Source: Sipunculus nudus (taxonomy: Eukaryota > Annelida > Sipuncula > Golfingiida > Sipunculidae). From it: DNA of 64,000 nucleotides. The position numbers and the translations under genes are program-made. Location: NCBI GenBank assembly GCA_026874595.1, contig CM049318.1, forward strand, positions 51,738,750-51,802,749. Reading direction: 5' to 3'. Positions 60,021-64,000 of the stretch are shown here, piece after piece (positions within the stretch are counted from its first letter, which is position 1; the number at the start of each line of letters is the position of its first letter). The notes beneath the pieces are model-generated. The model saw only the letters and a program-made list of their open reading frames with translations, did no database searches and was not told the DNA's origin.

Positions 60021-60189
60021 CATTTTTTCCAAATTTTTTTAGACTGCCAAATTATATCGATGGTATCAGTTTCTAAACAATGTTTTTTTTTTTCATTTTC
60101 CTGTACCTGGTGTGTTTTATATGTGCCCCCCCCCCCCCACCACCACCCTGACCCTCGACCGGGGAATATATAATTTTCGTCTGTAGGAC

Positions 60190-61000
60190 ATCTGTGGTTT
60201 CGTCTTGTTCACGCAATTATATTTGAAGCTTTGCATATTTTCGATGAAATTTGAAACACATATTAGTTCTACCAAAATCCTGCAGGTGTTCACACACTGA
60301 TGACCTGGATTTTTTATAAATTCTACAAGTTAGACAAGTGAAGAGCTGGTTTTAATTTAATAATCGGGATACGACGCGTGAGATTTTGCAAAATTGCCAG
60401 GGAAATGAAAAACGTGACCCAGAGGTCATGACGTGATAACAAGCATGAAATTTTAGCTTAACTTTAACATCAGGAATTTTATCTGAAAAAAAAAAAATTG
60501 CGATTAACTTTAGATGTGATCTTGACCTTTGACCTACTGACACCAGGATCGACAATGAAGACTAAATCCAATTATGACATGTCTATACAGGTTTTAAAAG
60601 AGAAGAACGTAGTCAAGGACAAAATATAAGTTACCACGTTCACAAAAAATCTTAAAGAAGATGAATTATAGTCGACTCATTTGACCTTGCAGATGAATTT
60701 CAATGTCACAAGTGTTTACCTTAAAAAAACATTGCTAAAAAAACTTGTATGCCAAATTTCAGGGGAATAGCTTAAGTTTTTCTAAAGTAATAGGGTTAAC
60801 AATTATACTAGATTTCGGCAGATTTTACCTTGAAAAAGGTCAAGGACACCCGTTTTTTAAACTGTTCAGAGAACATGGTGGATACAACTTGTTTGTCAAA
60901 TGTGAAGAAAAAAAATATGCAGCGCATCAAACTTGTGTATCAAATTTGAGTATCATCCAGTACTTAAAAGGCTATGGGGCTAAGAAACATTAAAGTAAAT
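60190..61000. repeat. Diverged family D units
   Basis: TTTGACCTTGCAGATGAATT, GATTTTACCTTGAAAAAGG and AAATATGCAGCGCATCAAAC resemble units of the 29.8-30.5 kb array. The open frame 60745-60993 across it is repeat-derived. Confidence 0.55.
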
Positions 61001-61419
61001 TCTTAATTTATGGTTTTGGAAAGAAATTATTTGAGAGTTAACTTATTAATATTTCTATAAACATGAGAAAATTCGACATGGAATCTAAATTATAATAGCT
61101 TATATATGTTTTGTAACTTGAAACAACTGGTGAGCAGAGTATCGATTCATAAGCAAAGTATTGCGATACGTATCGCATCTTTAGATAATGTATCGAAGAT
61201 GTATTTTAATTGAAGCTGTAGTTTTAGGGGTTTTAAGGCATGTGCAACAAGTTATCAATACAATCCTGTTATACCCGGTCATTTGTAATACACTTAATTC
61301 CTGATAGGTGGCGCTGGGCGAATTAATGTGGAATTTCTCAGAATGTATGAGAAAGTATTGGACATGATCCCCTTATGATACGCCTACGGCATTCCCACAA
61401 GGTCAGGATCAAACAAGTG

Positions 61420-62960
61420 ACCCATGGTTCATGACGCTCAGCTACCAAGCATGACCTGTGACATCATGGACTGAGATTCACAACTTCCAGTCAAATTTTG
61501 AAGAACCAATTTGCCAATTTGTTAAAAAATTTTCTATGACAACAGAAATATATATCACCTATGTCTGGTTAAAACACAGTGAATTGATAGTCTGATGAAA
61601 ATGCATGATTGTTAAGCTATCAGGAACTATTCCAACAGCTTGCTTGAAACCTGTCAGTCTCAAAAGGAACTCCACAAAGGGCAAATATAAGATCAAAATA
61701 TATAGCAAAAATCAAGGAAATACATGCAAGAACTAGAATACGGGTAGTCGACAAGCGACTACGTGTATCCGCCTAAATCAGAGTGGAACGGGTGAAGTGA
61801 GGCATGGATTGAGTGGCAAGGGAAATAGAGTTAAGTGTTGCATATTAGCATGGATGTCTGCAGCCCAATTGTGTATGTAGGTTGCGCCACCTACCACAAA
61901 ATCCAGAAAGCTGTCCAAGTTGTATACATATGCAAAATTTAAGGCAGATAAGTCAAACCACTACATGTATATGAGTGATTTTTGCCCTTGGCAGAAAAAC
62001 AGATGGACGCTGTGCAAAAATGGCTGCAGGTGGCGCCACCAGTTTTGCGTATGATAAAGAGCTATGTAAGAACTATACACATGCAAAATTTTGACCCAAT
62101 CGGTCAAACGGTTTCCAAGATATGAGCTTGGGTATCTGCTGCATAAATGTAGAATGTAGGTGGCGCCACCTGTCATAAAATCAAGAGAGCTGTCGGGGAT
62201 GTATAAACCTGCAAAATTTTAGGCATATATGTCAAACCATTGCAGAGATATGAGTGATTTTATCCCATGGCAGACAAATAGACGGGAGCTGTGCAAAAAT
62301 GGCTGCAGGTGGAGCCACCAGTTTTGCGTATGATAAAGAGCTATGTGAGAACTATACACATGCAAAACTTTGGCCCAATCGGTCAAACGGTTTCCAAGAT
62401 ATGAGCTTGGATATCTGCTGCATAAATGTAGAATGTAGGTGGCGCCACCTGTCATAAAATCAAGAGAGCTGTCGGGGATGTATAAACCTGCAAAATTGTA
62501 GGCAGATATGTCAAACCATTGCAGAGATATGAGTGATTTTATCCCATGGCAGACAAATAGACGGGAGCTGTGCAAAAATGGCTGCAGGTGGAGCCACCAG
62601 TTTTGCGTATGATACAGAGCTATGTGAGATCTATACACATGCAAAATTTTGGCTCAATCGGTCAATCGGTTCCCGAGATATGAGCTTGGATTTCTGCAGC
62701 GTAAACGTTAATGTAGGTGGCGCCACCTGTCATACAATCAAAAAAGCTGTCCAGGATGTATACGCATACTGAATTTAAGGTGAATTAGTCAAACCACTGC
62801 AGAGATATGAGTGATTTTAACCCAAGGCATACGAACAGATGGACACTGTGCAAACATGGTTGCAGATGGCGCCACCATTTTTTGTGTATGTTATAAAGCT
62901 CTCCAAGGGCTACATTTGTGCAAAAAAATTTTCCTGATCGGTCAAACGGTTCCAGAGATA
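61420..62960. repeat. Satellite-like array, 279-bp dimeric unit, with AGGTGGCGCCACCT palindromes
   Basis: Enters with CATGACGCTCAGCTACCAAG (as at 46359). GGTGGCGCCACC or a one-base variant occurs at about 61880, 62031, 62161, 62310, 62440, 62589, 62718 and 62868, alternating about 130 and 149 bp. Each dimer has one palindrome followed by TGTCATAAAATCAAGAGAGC and one followed by AGTTTTGCGTATGATA. Higher-order units at 62161 and 62440 are nearly identical. Open frames on both strands here are repeat-derived. Confidence 0.9.
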
Positions 62961-63009
62961 TGTGGGTTTATGTGTGGAAACAGACGCACAAACTGACGCG
63001 GAGCTTAGA

Positions 63010-64000
63010 GGAAAAGTCAGAGGTCAAAACAAAATCGGGGCGCAGCAGTTCACATGTGACCTGAACATAATCCCGGGTTTCGTAAAATTCCGCCCAGCGG
63101 TTATGGAGGAGTTCTCTGGACACCTACGCGGCGGCCGCGGCGGCGTGCAGCTGAAACATAGTATCCGCAAAACTCTGTTTTGGCGGATACAATTATTGAG
63201 AAACAGGTGCTTCTGTATGAATTTTCATTCAATACAAGCCAACTGTACTGCACTTTTATAAATGATGGTAATATTTATTCAGAAATATTTGACCCAATCC
63301 TTTACAAAATTACATAAATATACATCCAACTGCATTCACTTTAAAAGGAATTAAAAGATGGTTGCCTGGTGGCCATATTGGACTTCTGACAAGTCTGAAA
63401 TCAGACAACAAACATTCTCTAAATCGGACCAAACATTAAAGAAAAATTACTGAAACTGCACTGAAGAAAGAATTTCTAAGGTGGCTAACTGGCAGACATA
63501 ATGGATTTCTGACAAGTATGACATTTAATATCCCACATTCTCCAATAAGAGACCAAACTTGGGGCAAATTATCCAGTAATGAATGCCCAAAATCATTCAA
63601 AAGGCATGTCCAGGCGCTCATATCAGATTTATAGATATGCATTGGTAAAAAGTGTAAGTCCAATATTTTTTATTATCACTCTGCTTTTCAATGGGGTCAG
63701 CAGGGTAGGTAAACTGCCAAACCTGAAAGAAAATAAATGCAGAAAGCATGACTAAGAGTCTTGAAATAAAACAAAAAGCCATCCTAAATCAAGGTACACA
63801 TCCACATATTATGAGAACAAACACTTGCTTTTATATGTGGTGATACATATTAAAATATTCAGATATCTAGGAAACTATGTTTATTGCTAGGATTCCATAA
63901 AATAAACTGCAAAATGTTCCCATCATCTTATAAATCAGAAGCTAAACCTTAATACTATACTCTCATAGTCTTAATGCCTGACTGAAGCATTCAGACAACA
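63010..64000. other. Non-coding DNA, nothing supported
   Basis: Runs out of the repeat array. A GC-rich patch GGCGGCCGCGGCGGCG near 63128 is the only marked feature. No exon or RNA gene seen up to the window end. Confidence 0.5.

Noticed and set aside
62219-62644. 141-codon minus-strand frame with internal repeats
   Set aside because: Lies wholly within the 279-bp satellite array and repeats with it.

Overview
The window is nuclear DNA of a multicellular animal: AT-rich, intron-rich, and crowded with microsatellites, MITE-like elements and tandem repeats. Small exons are split by kilobase introns with GT-AG borders. The organism cannot be named from the sequence. A marine invertebrate, perhaps a lophotrochozoan, is a guess from the repeat style. 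I see no bacterial operon, CRISPR array, virus or toxin gene.

The only genes I can support form a head-to-tail cluster of three paralogous Cys-loop (pentameric) ligand-gated ion channel subunits, all on the + strand. Gene 1 (exons 6-9 only, 2449-7229) begins left of the window. Gene 2 (15059-28768) and gene 3 (39477-56175) look complete. Each has nine coding exons of exactly matching lengths (41, 98, 68, 221, 83, 120, 218, 141 and 165 nt) and encodes 384 residues. The parts are a signal peptide, an extracellular domain with a perfect C-x13-C Cys-loop carrying FP(Y/F)D, M1-M2 on one exon, M3 on the next, a very short M3-M4 loop, and M4 at the C-terminus. The M1-M3 region aligns without gaps to glycine-receptor-type subunits. 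The predicted pore is odd: Leu at 2', Ala at 6', Leu or Phe at 9', Trp at 13', and no Pro at -2'. A fourth promoter plus first-exon copy at about 12540-12830 has no other exons near it.

Layout: 1-2448 is the upstream intron of gene 1, with a tRNA-like SINE. 2449-7229 is gene 1. 7230-15058 is intergenic, with a MITE pair and the orphan first exon. 15059-28768 is gene 2. 28769-39476 is intergenic, with a 140-160 bp repeat array and a nearly perfect 600-bp tandem duplication. 39477-56175 is gene 3; its introns hold a hammerhead-ribozyme motif, a foldback MITE and a hAT-type MITE with an exact 8-bp target duplication. 56176-64000 has no gene I can support, but holds a 600-bp inverted-repeat element and a palindrome-bearing satellite array.

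The promoters of genes 2 and 3 share a block centred on the palindrome GGTCACGTGACC about 140 bp before the ATG, so the paralogs may be co-regulated. M1-M2 exons are nearly identical between paralogs while ligand-domain exons have diverged. This suggests subunits that keep one channel module and diversify in ligand binding or assembly. All functional statements rest on motif reading by eye, without database search or transcript data.
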